From: Epiperipatus broadwayi | Taxonomy: Eukaryota > Onychophora > Udeonychophora > Euonychophora > Peripatidae | Assembly: GCA_028023455.1 (NCBI GenBank) | Contig: JAQFVV010000013.1 | Span: forward strand, 2,916,001-2,980,000 | Direction of reading: 5' to 3' | DNA: 64,000 nucleotides | Part shown: positions 12,656-26,686 of the stretch, in pieces | Layout: every line of letters begins with the position of its first letter | Numbering within the stretch: position 1 is the first letter of the stretch | The notes under the pieces: generated by a model | What the model was told of the DNA's origin: nothing | What the model saw: the letters and a program-made list of their open reading frames with translations, nothing else | Database searches by the model: none | Made by a program: the position numbers and the translations under genes

Positions 12656-15589
12656 CAAGCAATTTATAATGATTTCTTAAGATAGAAAAGAATTAACTCA
12701 TTATTGCATTCACAAAATATACAATAAATATTAAATATAAAATTACTAAGCACATTATTTTAAAAAAGCACTAACCTATATAAAAATATACAGTATAATA
12801 AGGGTATTTCATTGGCAGTGATATTTTTTTTGTATTTTATAATTCTCTTTTTGAAGTTCCATTTAGAAAAATATATATATAATGCACATTTTTAAATTTA
12901 TTTTTTTGTGTGCATTAGATTACATTGTCAATGATGTATTTAATGGAAAAAAATGTATTGTTTATAAAATCTTTATGTTTTAGATATATTTTATTACAAT
13001 CATAAGTTCAAATAATAAAATGAATTTTAGGAATTAAAGAAAAAATCAATTTTCCAATTAAAAACCACAGCAAGAATACTATTGATAAAAAGCATTTCCT
13101 GATTAAGATGATATAAGATTTCAGTATACCTTACAATACATATTTCTTTAAAAAATTAATATTAAATAACTTTACAATAAAAAAGTAAATAAATAAAAAA
13201 ACACTGAACTTTATAGTCTATAAACACCAATATAAACAATATCAGAATGTATTTTCTCCTGAATAAAACATTATGATCATTCCTTCCTTGATAATTGATT
13301 ACTGCTGACATATAAATATGATATTTAGAAGTAAAATCTTTATTATAATGTTTCCAGTTGCAAAATTAAGTTAAAGTCTTATTATTAAATAATCTACATT
13401 GAGTAAAGTTATAATAAACATAATATGAAGATTTCAGCACCAATCTGTATGTAGATATTATACAAAGGTGTCCTATCTTTATATGTTGTAATGTTACATC
13501 AACAGCTATTCCACATTCATATATTAAAAAAGATGTTGTAAATTGAATTATGTATCCAATTATATACTGATTTTTTAAATCTTGTAATTACAGTAAAATT
13601 TACTGAAAGGATGACTTCATAAATTTTTCCTTTATTTTAATGATAATAAACAATAAATAAAAATGTGAAAAGTCATTTCTGGATCTCTAATCATTATTTT
13701 AATAAAAGCAAATGTTAACTTCAAGCTCCTTAAAATAAATGACTCGGAGAATACAGATCTCTAAAGCTCAATAATATTTATGTAAAATTATTGACTTAAT
13801 TCATTATATATCAACTACTTACTACAATGACTATTCTCAAAATAAACAGCACATTGGAAAAGCATAATATCTATCATTTAGAATAAAATCATTATTCACA
13901 ATACTTTATATATAGACTATAATAACATTCATTTATATACAAAGACAAAATTATTCTATGTTATATAACTGAAAGATTATCAACAAATGACTTTTTTTTT
14001 TTGTAATGTAATTTTAAAATATAAACCATTGAAATAAAATATATATTTAATATAATTTTTTTGTTAAATGTTAACACAGTATTTTAAACCCAATTCTTTT
14101 AAAGCATCTATTCTATTAAAACTTAAGAATTAGACTTTGACTATATGCTAGTTTGCTATAACACTGAATCTGTTTATTGCTTCCTCTTTCACCTCTAATG
14201 ATCTAAAATTGTAAAACTTATTTTTTCATATTATTACTCCAAGCATAAAATAATAATACCTAACAATTTTAAATAATAATAAGTTGATTAAAATAGTAAT
14301 GATAAAATATAGTTATACATATTAATTTCTTTCACACAATAAAATGACATCAAATATTAAAATAACATTAGTATACAAATCCACAATATAATACAGAATT
14401 ACTTTTATATACATAATTTTAGTAGAGAAGAAGGTGGGAACCATCTTTTTTTTTTGTAAAATCTCTGCCTTGTGTTTTAACTTGAAAGTTTCCTATGCAG
14501 TCATTATTACATTTGTTTGGCTGTCACATAAGCATTTTTAAAGTGCTTCTGTCAAAGGTTTCAGCTTCATGTTATTATAATGTAATGATATAATTTTTTC
14601 ATTTAATTACTTTTTCTATCATTCCTACTCATGAATAAAATAGTCTTTTATAACAATCAAATTCAATCTCAAACTTCTTCATGGAGATAGAATGCTTTAA
14701 ATATTGAGCTGAATTTATTAATAATTCTCATGATAAAACGTAATCATTATTATTGAATCATATTTCATTTACAAAAAAAAAATATGATTAGAAGATTTAG
14801 TTCTCTTTGCTTAAAATTTTACTTGCAAACTTTTTATTTTTAACTTAGATAAACATAGTTTGATCCATAAGATGTTAAATGTATTGCAGAATACTTAATA
14901 AAATACTGATTTTTAGCCTTCATTGGCACATGACTTTTTTTTAGATGATTTTTAGTAAATTTTTACACAAGCTTTATGAGGATTGCTTAAAAACTAATAT
15001 AATAAGAAAAACTTTAAATAATAAACTAAGGCAAAAAGTCTATTTTTTTTTTATTTGAACAATTTAGAAATGAAAGAACAAACAAACAAGATATGGTGAA
15101 AATAAAAACATAATTATAATTTTCATCACCTTAATAAATACAATATATTAAACAAAACTAATGAACCCTATTTCTTTTTTTTAATTTAGATTATTAGAAC
15201 AAAAAAGAAATCATTTAAATATTATAATTTCACATAATTTTTATACAAGTCATGTTTTTTCTCCCTGAAAAACAGGTGTTGGTGTATGATAAAAATCATC
15301 TTCTAAAATTCATCAGTAAAGAACTGAGTAAAAAAAAAAGGAAAAAATCCAAAAAAAAAAAATCAGTTATTTATCAGACATATTTAATAGGGATTAAAAC
15401 AATTCAAATTCTCTATTGTTTAGAGTTCTGAAACTGTCATGGCATGACTTTTTTTTTCTTTCTATTAACTACAAAATTTAACACAAACTTCCTAATTGAT
15501 GACAATCAGGTAAAAAATGCACTTTTTAATATTATTTGTAATAATCCATTTATTAAAATTCTGAAAAATAAATTTATGATATTATCAAC
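12656..15589. other. AT-rich DNA, nothing recognised
   Basis: Many homopolymer A/T runs and no supported coding region. Confidence 0.5.
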
Positions 15590-18500
15590 ATCATCATCAT
15601 CATCAATCATTATCAATCCACTGCAGGATGAAGGTCTCTCCAAGTTCAATCCATCTTGTCTGATCTTTAGCTTCTTTTCTCCACATCACCCCTGCACACT
15701 TTCTTATTTCATCCATCCATCTCACATGTGGTTTCTTTCTGGGTCTTTTACAATCTCTTGGAATCCAGTTTAAAATTTCAATTGCCCATCTATTATCATC
15801 TCTTCTAGCAATATGTCCAGCCCAAATCCACTTCAGTCTTTTCATTTTTTCAAGGAGATCAGTAACACCTGTTTGTTCTCTTACCCATACATTGCATTTT
15901 CGATCTCTTCTTGTTACTCCCAACATGCATCTCTCCATACTTCTTTGAGTGGTTTGAAGTCTCTGTATTGCTCTTCTATTAAAGGTCAAAGTCTCAGATC
16001 CATAAGAAAGAACTGGCAAAACACATTTATTAAAAACCTTCCTTTTCAAACACATAGGCATATTTCCTTTTAGTATCAAGTTATTTCTACCAAAAGCACT
16101 CCAACCAAATTTAATTCTATGATTAATTTTATCCATTATGTTTCCATCTGTATTAATAATCTGACCAAGGTATTTGTAACTGTTAACTTCTTCTAACTCA
16201 TCATAATCAATCTTTATTTTCATATTTTGAAAAAATCTATTAAACATTACTTTAGTCTTTTTAACATTTATCTTTAGTCCTACTTTCCTACTTTCATCTG
16301 ATAACTCCTGCAACATTTCCTGTAACTCTAAAGCATTATTTGCAAAGACAGCTACATCATCTGCAAAATCTAAATAACTTAAGTAATCTCTTATTTACTT
16401 TCACTCCTTTAGATTCCCATTTTATTCCACAAAATACTTCTTGCAGCACTGCTGTAAAACGTTTTGGAGATATGGAGTCACCCTGTCTTACATCCTTCTC
16501 TATGTTGACTTTCCTACTATCATTATGTAATCTAATTGTTGCTGTTGCATTTTTATAAATACTCTTTAAAATATGACAATATCCTGGATCTATACCTTGA
16601 TGATCCAATGCTTTAATCACTGAAGAAATGTTTATAGAATCAAATGCCTTTTCATAATCTATAAATCCTAAGCATAATGGCAACTCATATTCATTTGTCC
16701 TTTCTATAACTTCTCTCAATACCTGGATATGATCTACTGTACTAAAACCACTTTTAAATCCAGCTTGTTCTCTTGGTTGGTGGAAGTCCAGTGTTTTCTG
16801 TAGACGAGTTGTAATTATCTTATAAAATTTTTGTATAAAACTGATAAAAGACTGATAGGTCTGTAATTTCTAATATCTTCTTTATCACCTTTTTTAAATA
16901 TTAATATTAATACTGCATTCTTCCAATCATCTGGTACATCTTTATCATTTAGACATTTGGAATATAACTTTGCTAAAAAAATTTATATTTCTTCACCTGC
17001 TTCTTTTAATATATCAATTATAATTCCATCATTACCTGGAGCCTTCCCTTTCTTCATAAATTTAATTGCATGTCTCACCTCCTCATTCAAAATTCTGGGC
17101 AATTCAGAAGATGTAATAGGTATAGAAGGTACTTGTTCTTTATTACTATATAATTCTTGATAGAAGTCTTCTACACATTTCATGATGTCATCTCTCTTTT
17201 TAGTAATAATGCCATCTTTTTTTCTTATTGCAGATATAAATTTCCTACCAATACCAAAATGTTGTTTTACACTCTTTAGACTTTTATTTTCTTCTACAGC
17301 TTTCCTTGCTAGTTCACAATTATACTTTCTTATATCATTTTCAACTCTTTTCCGCACCATTTTACAAAATTTGAGATAATCAATCCTTTTTAATGCATCA
17401 TTTTTGTATATCTTCATATTCCTTCTTTTCTTCATAAATTCTCTAGTCTCAGTAGAAATTTTATTGGTCAATTGCTGCTTTTTTCTACCAGCTATCTTTG
17501 TGGCAGTTTTTAAAAGTGTATCAGTTATTTTCCTATTAATTTCATTCAAATCTGAATCTTGTTCAAAATCTACTAATACTTGAAACCGATTTGTAAGTTC
17601 TAATTTAAATTCATTAGAATGTTTCTGAAGATTAGGAATATCAACTGTAAATATTGTTTTTCTTAATAATTTTTGTCTCTCTAGTTTTGCATTAACATGT
17701 ATCTTACATCTTACTAATCGATGATCACTTCCTGTGTTAAATTTATTAAGAACATTACAATCTTGAAATATGTATTTTCTGTTAGTCAAAATATAATCCA
17801 ATTCTGCTGTACCTTCATTTGGATGCTTCCATGTCCATTTCCTTTTAACCTTTTTCTCAAAAAAAGAATTCATAATATAAAGTTTTTCTTTTTCTGCAAA
17901 CTCCACAAGTCTATGTCCTCTCTCATTTCTATTACCATAACCAAAATTACCTACAGCATTTTCGTCTTTCATTTGTTTACCAATTCTAGCATTAAAGTCT
18001 CCCATAACAATTTTAAAATGTTGTTTACTCTGATCAAAAGCCTTTTGTACATCCATATAAAAATCTTCTACTACTTCATCACTATGAGAACTTGTTGGGG
18101 CATAAACCTGAATTATCTGCATTTGGTATCTGCTATTAAGTTGTAAAACTAATCTTGCCACTCTGTCCGATACACCATCAATCTCCACAATGTTATTCTT
18201 CCATTTTTTTATTTATAATGAATCCTACTCCACTTGTATTTCCAATATTTGTGCCTTTATAGTAGAGTACATGTCCACTTTTTAAATCAATTGTTTCTTC
18301 ACCTTTTTTTCTAACTTCACAAAGTCCAATAATGTCCCATTTAATATAAGATAGTTCTTCTAACTCTTGCAATCTTCCTTCACTTGAAAGTGATCTGCAG
18401 TTGTAAGTACCTAAATAAAAAGTCATCAAATGGCAGCCTGAGTCCGCAATCAGGGGATTCTTAGCACCCTCCGCCTTTGGCCACCAACCGCTGCCTTGGT

Positions 18501-18815
18501 TGGTGACTTTACAGCCTCCTGGGAATAAGGGCCATGATTTATTTTTGTCTGTCATGATTGTATATATTGAAAAAATATTCTTAAACTCGGAGGTAAAAAG
18601 CCAATAAACTCACCACGCTGGCTAATGCGTGTTGGTGAGCAGCCCATCCATGTTAGTATACTATATGAATAATAGAATAGTAATAACAGCTGCAACGACA
18701 AGAACGTATGGAGTGGACATTAGGAATTTGCCCTGCTCAGTTCCTTTAAGGCCTCCAAGAGGAATCAAAGGGTCTCCTTTCAGTTAATAACAAACTCCTT
18801 TCTGCAGCCTATAAT
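15590..18815 (-). mobile_element. RTE-type LINE, near full length
   Basis: On the minus strand the element runs from about 18815 to a 3' terminus made of GAT repeats (seen here as catcatcatcatcatc at 15590-15606), the kind of short-repeat end known for RTE elements. The length of about 3.2 kb is usual for RTE. The 5' edge is set by comparison: 18795-18815 and about 33420-33440 share the same end (tttctgcagcc). Three further copies lie in the window (32045-33440, 39865-42554, 51390-52795). This copy has the fewest lesions. Confidence 0.85.
15603..18555 (-). pseudogene. RTE endonuclease-reverse transcriptase, frameshifted
   Basis: One long ORF is split by about three or four frameshifts into open stretches 18555-18193, 18188-16983, 16719-16357 and 16316-15603. 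The N-terminal part is an APE-type endonuclease: LGTYNCRSL, GLCEVR (catalytic Glu), IQVYAPTSSHSDE, VMGDFNARIG, LDYILTNRKY and GSDHRLV. The reverse transcriptase follows with EQAGFKSGFSTVDHI, FIDYEKAFDSI and VRQGDSISP. The FADD box is broken by a frameshift near 16375 but DDVAVFANNALEL remains. The C-terminus has the RTE-type WAGHIARRDDNRW block and a terminal region rich in W and R. Such ORFs are often mislabelled in genomes as craniofacial development protein 2-like. The lesions are few, so the insertion is fairly recent. Confidence 0.88.
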
Positions 18816-21235
18816 ACTCATTATTATATCAAGTTTGTAAGATAAAATATTTTTTCATGTTTTTATTTTATCAAACCAATAGAAAATACATTATTTGCTA
18901 CATCTTTTATAGTAAAGAAATAAATGTTACAAAATTTTTAAGTGCATTTCAAAATAAATAAAATTATTTTTGACAACTGCAAAAACAAAAAATAAATAAG
19001 AATGGAATGGGGGGGGGGTAAAAAGAGAAGGATAAAAAACAATATTAATGAACAGTTTCAAAAATTCGTTATATTTCTCTGAAAATATCAGAAATAAAAA
19101 TAAAATGAATGATATGGCTCAGAGGCATATTGTAAAAGTTGTACTACTGAATATGCACTATTAAGGTTATAAAATTTTGGAGAATGGTTAGATATTTCAA
19201 TAGATAAATAAATACAATTTATAATTTATAAATAAATATACAAATAAATACAATTTGAAAATAAGTTTCTAAAAAAATATTATATATCATCTACTAGTGA
19301 TTTTAACCTTATGAAATGATCCTCATTTGCTTACACGTCTTCAGGGAAGGGTGTGTGTATATATATTATCATATGAAACTTTTAAAGAATTTTAATCTAA
19401 ATTACTGCATAGACTAAAAATTCATGGATGAAAATCAAAATGTTTTGGAGATAATCGTTAGAAGTATTTTGACTAAAAAAAAAAGATATTAAACACAACT
19501 GAAGGCAATGTAAGAAAATGGGATTAAGAGAATGAAATGATTTCTTTCCCACTTTTAAATTCTAGTCTTAAAAAATGGCTATAATTTATATTAAATGAGG
19601 AGAAAAATTGGATTTTTAATAATATTTTAATACTTTTAAAAAGTGTATACAGAATGAATAAAAAAGATAATTATAAATAATTAAGTAAAAAAATTTAATT
19701 CCTAAAAAAAAAAAAAAAAACCAAAAATAGAAATATTAAAATAATAATTTCTTTTCAGTTGGAATGCAAAAAAAAAGGTTAATTATAATATTTATCATAT
19801 TCTATGACATGCTGTCAATTAATATGATAAGTATGTAAGAAATAGTTTAGATATTAACCTATCATGTTAAGACATTTTTTGTTTAGTCATTTCTATTTGT
19901 ACTGGATTAAAGAAAAGATTTTCTTTTTTCTAATTAAGTAAATATATATATTCCCTTTCCTTTAGAATAAATAAATACCAATAAACATGAATATTATATT
20001 TAAAGAGGGGGAGAGGGACATCTTTAATATTAAAAAAAAAGAAAAAAACCTCTAAATAAAAAGCTTCAATGCAGGAATTCTTTTGTTAAAAAGTCTGTAA
20101 TTTCTCGACTGATATTGTATGAATAGCTAACTTTATTGTTCTTTAATATTTGAAAATAAATAGGAGAAATGAAAAAACTATAAACATTTAAAATAAAACG
20201 AAAATCAATTTAAAGGTGATGCAGAAATCTCGGTATTCAGCAAAGATGTACTTAGTTATTTCAAGTCTGGACATATTGACTAAGTCTGTGTTTGGTTTCC
20301 GTGACAACAGAAGAAAAAGCAGCATTTAACTCAAATTAATTTTTAAACTGTCTTAATATTGTAAAAAAAAAAAAAAATTACATAAATATATTTCTTTTAA
20401 AATTAAAAATACAATAATCTACTTGCAGACAAATGAATTCAATAATAATATAATTAATAAAGTAAAATTAAAAAATAGTACATATAAAAAAGTAATAATT
20501 TAGAATCACTAATTACATAAAAGTATGAGAGGTTATTTCATTATCATAAGTATAAATAAAATCTCCTAGTAAGATAGGCAAGTTTATTATAATATTATTA
20601 TTGAAACACTTTGTTAATAATTTTCATGATTATCAAAAATATTTTATTAAATATAATCAGCACTGAAATTTTCATTACTATAAACTATATTTTGTTTAGA
20701 TAAATTAATATATATATAATGCATGTATACATAAGATCTTCAACTAAAGCAAAAAAACTATTAGAAACTTATTAGCAAAGGAAAGCAGAAATTATACTGA
20801 AATCCTTTTAAATCTAAACAATGCCACAATTAAGTTAGAATGTAGAAAAGTTTTTAAAAGATTTCATGTTGAAAAAACTTCAATTATCATCTAAGTATGG
20901 TTTTAATGTTATCCATTCATAATTTCAGATATCACGTGTTCATATTCCTGCAGAAATAAATTAAAAACATATAGAGTAATTCTGGAAATTTATCATATTA
21001 AAAAAAAACTAAACAAATATCTCTATTCCACACTTAAACCATTTTAGTAATATTTAGTTTCACATCTATAACACCTCAAGGGATGGATTAGAAAATAAAA
21101 ATAAGAATAGTGGCAATGAAACTGTTTAGTTCTATAAAAAATAAAGCATTTCTAAATGTCTGGAGTTCAAAGCCAAACTAGAATACACATATAAAACTAT
21201 GAGTTGCTGCATATTCATTAAAAAATTTCAGTCAA
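18816..21235. other. AT-rich DNA, nothing recognised
   Basis: Includes a poly-G run near 19008-19018 and long A tracts. No supported gene. Confidence 0.5.
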
Positions 21236-21343
21236 ACGTTGTTAGCCGAGAGGTCAGCTCAGCCGACTTGCAAGCAAGTAGTAGTTGGTTGCAGACGGAT
21301 TGTGGGTTCGCCTCCCGGCCGATGCTATGACATATGGAAAAAC
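21236..21343 (+). mobile_element. tRNA-derived SINE, copy 2
   Basis: Box A-like ttagccgagagg and box B-like gggttcgcctcc are separated by a long variable region. The tail gatgctatgacatatgg and a short A run follow. The match to copies 3 and 4 is close. The flanking hexamer agtcaa occurs on both sides and may be a target duplication. The long gap between the boxes suggests a tRNA with a long variable arm as ancestor. Confidence 0.8.
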
Positions 21344-22101
21344 ATTTATTTTAAGTCAACTCTCACAGTATTCAAATGTTATAGCTTGTTTTCAAATTGT
21401 TTAAACTGTTAACAACTTAATAATATCCAAAAGAGAGTTTGATAAAATTTATTAATATGCATAATATATTTTTATATCAGAACTTTTAAAAATCATTCAG
21501 TAATTTACTCCTTTATCGATTCTTTATAATTATTATTACTTTTATTATTTCTAAATTCAAGACAATAATTTTTTTTTCTTTTTTTTTTTTCAACTTATCA
21601 AAATTCAATGCATGATAAAAAATATATATATTTCCCAATAATAAAATAAATAGAGATATTATGGCTCTTCCACAAAATTTCTTATTTAGTTAGTTAAAAA
21701 AAGCTACAACCTCAAAGGTATATCATTTAAAATTAAGAAAAACATATAAGCTTATATATGTAAATAGATTTATAATTGAATCCAAATACTGTCTAGATTT
21801 ATTGCATTTCCTTTTTACTCTTTATATAATCATGCCACAGATTTTATTAATATAGTCAGAAAATTTTATAATAAAAAAACTATAATCAAAATATGAATAC
21901 TATTATATATATATATAACTCATATTTTAATCATTCAGGATAATTAATTGGAATTTTAAACATTAGAACAATTCTCTTTCTTAAATAACAATAAATAATT
22001 CTTTTTTTATTTTTTCAGAAAATGAATTTTTGTTTATAGTTGATTGTTGCCATAGTCCAATTATGCACAATTTTTTACAAAGTCAAATTTCACTTTTGTT
22101 C
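21344..22101. other. AT-rich DNA, nothing recognised
   Basis: No supported feature up to the hAT target duplication. Confidence 0.5.
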
Positions 22102-22109
22102 CTTGTATA
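22102..22109. repeat. 8-bp target duplication (left) of hAT element
   Basis: CTTGTATA here is identical to 26698-26705. Eight bases is the duplication length made by hAT transposases. Confidence 0.95.
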
Positions 22110-22289
22110 CAGGGCCGGCGCTGGGTACTAGGCACCCGCATGCAAATTTGATTTTGGCGCCCCTGTCAATATGTATGTTTACTAAGGTGACCCGACCGTG
22201 TCCCGTGGCGTTTTAAAAAAGTCATGATTTTTAGAAAGAATGCACGATGTAATGCTATTTTTGATATCAAAAATAGCATAAAATTGATT

Positions 22290-22346
22290 GTTAAATTATA
22301 TATTATTTCATACAAACGGTTTGTATGAAATAATATATAATTTAAC
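22290..22346. repeat. 57-bp perfect palindrome inside hAT 3' region
   Basis: Two 28-bp arms (22290-22317 and 22319-22346) are exact reverse complements around a single central base. A separate 24-bp palindrome precedes it at about 22254-22277 (gctatttttgatatcaaaaa, then tagc). Confidence 0.95.
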
Positions 22347-22351
22347 ACGGC

Positions 22352-22628
22352 AAATTTAGATGTTAGAAAAATTTGCAGAAATTTTAAAAATAATGTGTTT
22401 GTTAAAAATAGACAGAGTGATTCAAATATATATATATAATAAATTAAAAAAAAATAATGTTTGAGATTAAAATATTTAAATGTTTAAAATAATTTTCGAA
22501 AAACATTTACATATTTTAATCTCAAATATTTTTTTTTTTTAAAATTTCATATTTATTATTTGCGTCACTGTCTGTTTTTAACAAACCCATTATTTTTAAA
22601 ATTTTTGCTAATTTTTCTAACCTCTAAA
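22352..22628. repeat. About 280-bp foldback sequence inside hAT
   Basis: The block gttagaaaaatttgcagaaa at about 22361 onward, with what follows, is mirrored as its reverse complement ending at about 22620. An inner pair (gagattaaaatatttaaatg and its complement) continues the pairing toward the centre. The two sides differ at scattered positions, so this is an imperfect hairpin. It may be a nested MITE or part of the subterminal structure of the hAT element. Confidence 0.85.
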
Positions 22629-22984
22629 TTTATGCAAATATTAGCAAATTTAATAATAAATTTACAATTTATAAATGAAATAATTTTAAAAAAAGATAAT
22701 ATTACAAACATACATATTTAATTTATTATTATTAATGTACGCTATATCTATATAAACGCTCCATATAAACCAAATTTTTAATCAGCCCCCCCCCCCGGTC
22801 AATGGTGTCCCGTTTTACCAATGTTAAAATCTGGTCACTTTAATGTATACCACCTACATGTTATAAATATTAGTGTACAAAATCTTTCTAAGGGAAACAA
22901 ACAAGGCAATGTAAATAAATAATTTTTAATATTAAAAAAAAAAGAAAATACAGTTAAAAAAAGTAAATGCATTACAAAACATGT

Positions 22985-25497
22985 TATAATTATAATAATT
23001 TTATACTCCTTGACTTCATATTAATAAACCTTGATATGATTGTATTTATTTCCAGTTCTGCACAAATATCATTTTCAATAGCAATTAATGCCAAATTAAC
23101 AAGCCGTTTTTGTGACATAGTTGTTCTCAAGTAAGTTTTAATTAATTTTAACTTAGAAAAAGAGCGTTCACCGCTTGCAACACTAACAGGCTAATGTTAA
23201 TAATATTCTTAAAGCTATTGATAAGTTTGGCATAGATAAATTATTAGAAACTATAAAATTAAGTGTTTCGAAAGGGTTTTGAGAATTTAAAAAATCCTTT
23301 TGAAAAATATCTCGAAAAGCACATAATTCGTCGAATAAATCTGTAGCATTAATATCTTTACTGTTATCAAATTTCAAAATATTTTCTAAATCTTTGCATT
23401 TTGCTTGTAACTCGCTCTTATTAATTTCTGATATTTTATATAGAAAATTGAAATTATTATAACATGCTTCGAGGAGTTCAAAGCGTTCTGTTAAAGAATT
23501 AATCGCTACATCTAAAAGTGTAAAAAACATGTTTATTTTAAATTTTTCTTCAGGTATTTGAGGTGTTTCGTCCTGATGCTCGTAATCAAATTGACGAGTT
23601 TTTTTCCGTTGTCGAACTTCTTTGGCAGTTTTAAATTCTTTCTCTCCATCAACCTCTTCGCTAAGTTCATCTGCAATTTTGAGAATGTTTTTGAAATTTG
23701 AATCTGATCGATATTCTCGTAAAAATTTATTTAGATTTGCGATCGATTCTAAAGCAAGTGAAGCATTCATATTTACATTTTGGAGCATTTTACTGACAGG
23801 ATTTATTCTATTTAATATATCATGCCAAATTATTAAAGAACAAATAAATTTGTAATCCTTAAGGTTAGTGCAGAGTGATTGAGCTTCATGTTGAATTTCT
23901 CTATTAAAAGATTCGTTGTTCATTATTTCATAGAGTGCATCATAAATTTCACCCAACTGATACCGTAGAGGCCGGATTGCATCAATTCTGCTTTCCCATC
24001 GTGTTTCTGATGGTTGTTTTAGAGTTAAAGTTTTAATAAATTTTAAAAGGATTGACCACCGTTTATAAGATGATGAAAAAAAATATACAATTTTTTTTCA
24101 TCAATTGCAAAAAAACCAATTGTATCTACATTGACTTTGGCGGCATCGTTTATGATTAAGTTTAAAGAATGAGCAGCACATGGTACGTAAAATGCACGAG
24201 GGTTTTTGGTTAAAATCAAATTTTGAAGTCCAGCCTTTTTGCCTTTCATGTTGGCCCCATTATCATACCCTTGACCACGCATGTCTTCAATGGGAATCTT
24301 CCATTTTTCCAGTTGTTCAATTATTGTTGTACATAAACCTCGTCCAGTGGAATCTGTTATATCTATGAAACCTAAAAAGTTTTCTCTAATTTTAACCGTT
24401 CCATTATTACAAAAAACGAAGCGAATAATTATGGTCATTTGTTCAGTTTTACTTGCATCTGGTGTACAATCTAAAATAATAGAATAATATTTGGATTTCT
24501 TTATCGATAATAAAATTGTTTCCCTAATTGCTGTACTTAAAATTTCCAATAATTCATTTTGGCTATCTTTGCTCAAATAATGTACTCTATTGTTTTGATC
24601 TAGGGCCCTCTCAACATGATTTTCCATAACGGGATCAAACTTCGCAAATAATTCAATTAATTTTAAAAAATTTCCGTTATTTTTTTCGTATAATTTATCA
24701 GATGATCCGCGAAATGCTAAATTTTGACTACCAAGGAATTTGATAATTTCAATCAGCCGTTCCAAAACACTCCTCCAATGTTTCTTTTCCATTTCATATA
24801 AATTTTGAGATTGACAATCAATAGTAATTTTGTTTTTTAATCTTTTCTCAAGTTCATTCCAATTCAATAAACTTTTCATGTGAGCCATACTAGTTTCATG
24901 TCTGTGTAAAGTTGTACTTAAATTTCTCCAATTATTGTATCCTTCTATGAGGCTAGATTCAGTAGATCCAAAAACTTTGCAACAAAAGCAAAACACAGAG
25001 TTCAAAATTTCGGAATAAATAAGCCATTTTCGAAAAACTACTTCTCCGTTTTCCATTTTTCTATTATAATATACATCAGAAAATTTACGGCCATGTACAT
25101 CGTTCGGATATATAATATCTTTCTTTTGAACAGGCCCCATTTCTACTAAAATAACACGTAGTTTGTCATCGATTTTATTCCATTCAGCTGGATCTTCTAA
25201 ATTTGTACACATTTGATATGATATTGGCACAATGACTTTGTTGTCACTTAACTGTTTCTTACTAAAATCTTGTTCAATATTTTCAACAGTTCCCTGTGAT
25301 CTAGATGATGTGCACGGTTCTGGTTCTTGTTGAGTATAAGCTATTTCAGAAGCAGTTGATATTTTAAGATATTTATTAAGTGATCCACTTTGTTTTTTAA
25401 TGTTTGCTATTTTTTCAGCTTGGCGTTTACGATTTTGTGCACCGGATAGTTTTTTCTTAGTTTTTGATTCCATATTACTTTTACTCATGAACGCCAC
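22985..25497 (-). pseudogene. hAT transposase, TTF/ZMYM1-like, two frameshifts
   Basis: The first open part (25497-24043, 484 codons) starts with a basic N-terminus. It then has a TTF-type zinc-finger region (FCFCCKVFG, later LHRHETSMAHMKSLL), a DUF4371-like core (SIILDCTPDASKTEQMT) and the hAT block GQGYDNGANMKGKKAGLQ, then PCAAHSLNLIINDAAK. A frameshift at homopolymer runs near 24070-24100 moves the frame. The second part (23956-23183, 257 codons) carries the helical middle. A second frameshift near 23190 leads to the C-terminal dimerisation domain: VASGERSFSKLKLIKTYLR, then QKRLVNLALIAIE (to about 22985). The RSFSKLKLIK motif is diagnostic of hAT. All domains are present, so damage is limited to small indels. 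ZMYM1 and ZNF862-like host proteins derive from this group. Confidence 0.9.
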
Positions 25498-25499
25498 TT

Positions 25500-26686
25500 T
25501 AAAATAATTTTCAAATGTAATAAATAAATAAATACGGACTCTAATTTATATATTTACATCATGTATCTTAATACTTAAGATTATATATCGCTAATTTAGA
25601 TGTCCAACACAAATTACTTCTTGCGCCAAAATACAAAACTCTATACGCGGAGGGGAAGAAGTTGTTTAACTTGTTTACCTAAAAAAGGCAGCTAATAAAT
25701 TGGAAATATTCAGCCATTGACATTAAAAATGGTCAGGTTTTAAAATAACTCAAGTGTCCAGTTTTTTACGCTTGATTGAACATTTTAGTTTTACCATTGG
25801 CAAGATTTTCTTTTGTTATCATATATTTTTCTAATTAACACAGGTGGCCTGCCAGGCCTGATTTGCGATTTCAATAGAAAATTTCCTGGGATTATAATTA
25901 TTGTTTACAAGTTCTTACTAAGATTTTAAAATTTGCGATAAACATCATAAGCAAACGTATGTAATTAATTTGCAAACCTAATTAGTATGCAGAAAAAATA
26001 GACTTTTGACAACGATTAAAATATATAAAATAAAAAGTAAACTGAAAATTATATTAAGTTTACTGGAATTATACCTATAATATATATTACATACACGTTC
26101 GAATATTTATATCAAATTATTATTTAAATAAAAAATTAGAAAATGTTTTATTTTGCAATATTATAATCGTTTCTTACGATTTCAAAATTATGTACATGAT
26201 CTAATATATATATACGCATATACATACATAAGTTCTAATTTATAATACTTTTAGTGTGTGTTTATTTATATATTTGCTAGCAGAAAGTTACTTATAGTTT
26301 ACTATAAGCAGTACTATATATATATATATAAACATTACAATATGAAATTTGTAATATAATAAACTTTATGTTTAGTTTATTGTTCATGATAAATAATAGA
26401 TTTGATTGTTTTATATTTTTAATATTAAGCAGAGCTTGTGTGCAGGCCTGCTTGTGTGTGTCATTTAATAAGATATAATATGACTTCATATGATTTTCAA
26501 TAATCTACTCTCAATAATTTTTGTAAATAAACATTTGAGAATAATATTCTTCAAATGTGAGTATTTTTGTTAGTAGAGTTTTAATTTCTCAGGGATGGCG
26601 CCTTCTTTTTCAGATGCTAATCTCTCAGTGATGGCGCCTCCTTCTGCCAGCGCCCGCATGCCTAGCATGCGTTGCATGCCCGCTTC
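25500..26686. other. hAT 5' noncoding region
   Basis: AT-rich non-coding DNA lies between the transposase start and the right terminus. The last 110 bp are GC-rich and contain repeated gatggcgcc and catgc words that are probably subterminal transposase-binding repeats. No other gene is seen. Confidence 0.5.

Noticed and set aside
17721-18146. 141-codon plus-strand open frame
   Set aside because: It lies antisense to the RTE endonuclease, whose motifs are clear on the minus strand.
21236-21343. Functional tRNA gene
   Set aside because: The acceptor stem does not close, the same sequence recurs four times with a shared tail and poly-A, and one copy has a target duplication. A SINE explains it better.
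24180-24487. Plus-strand open frames over the hAT transposase
   Set aside because: They are antisense shadows of the transposase reading frame.
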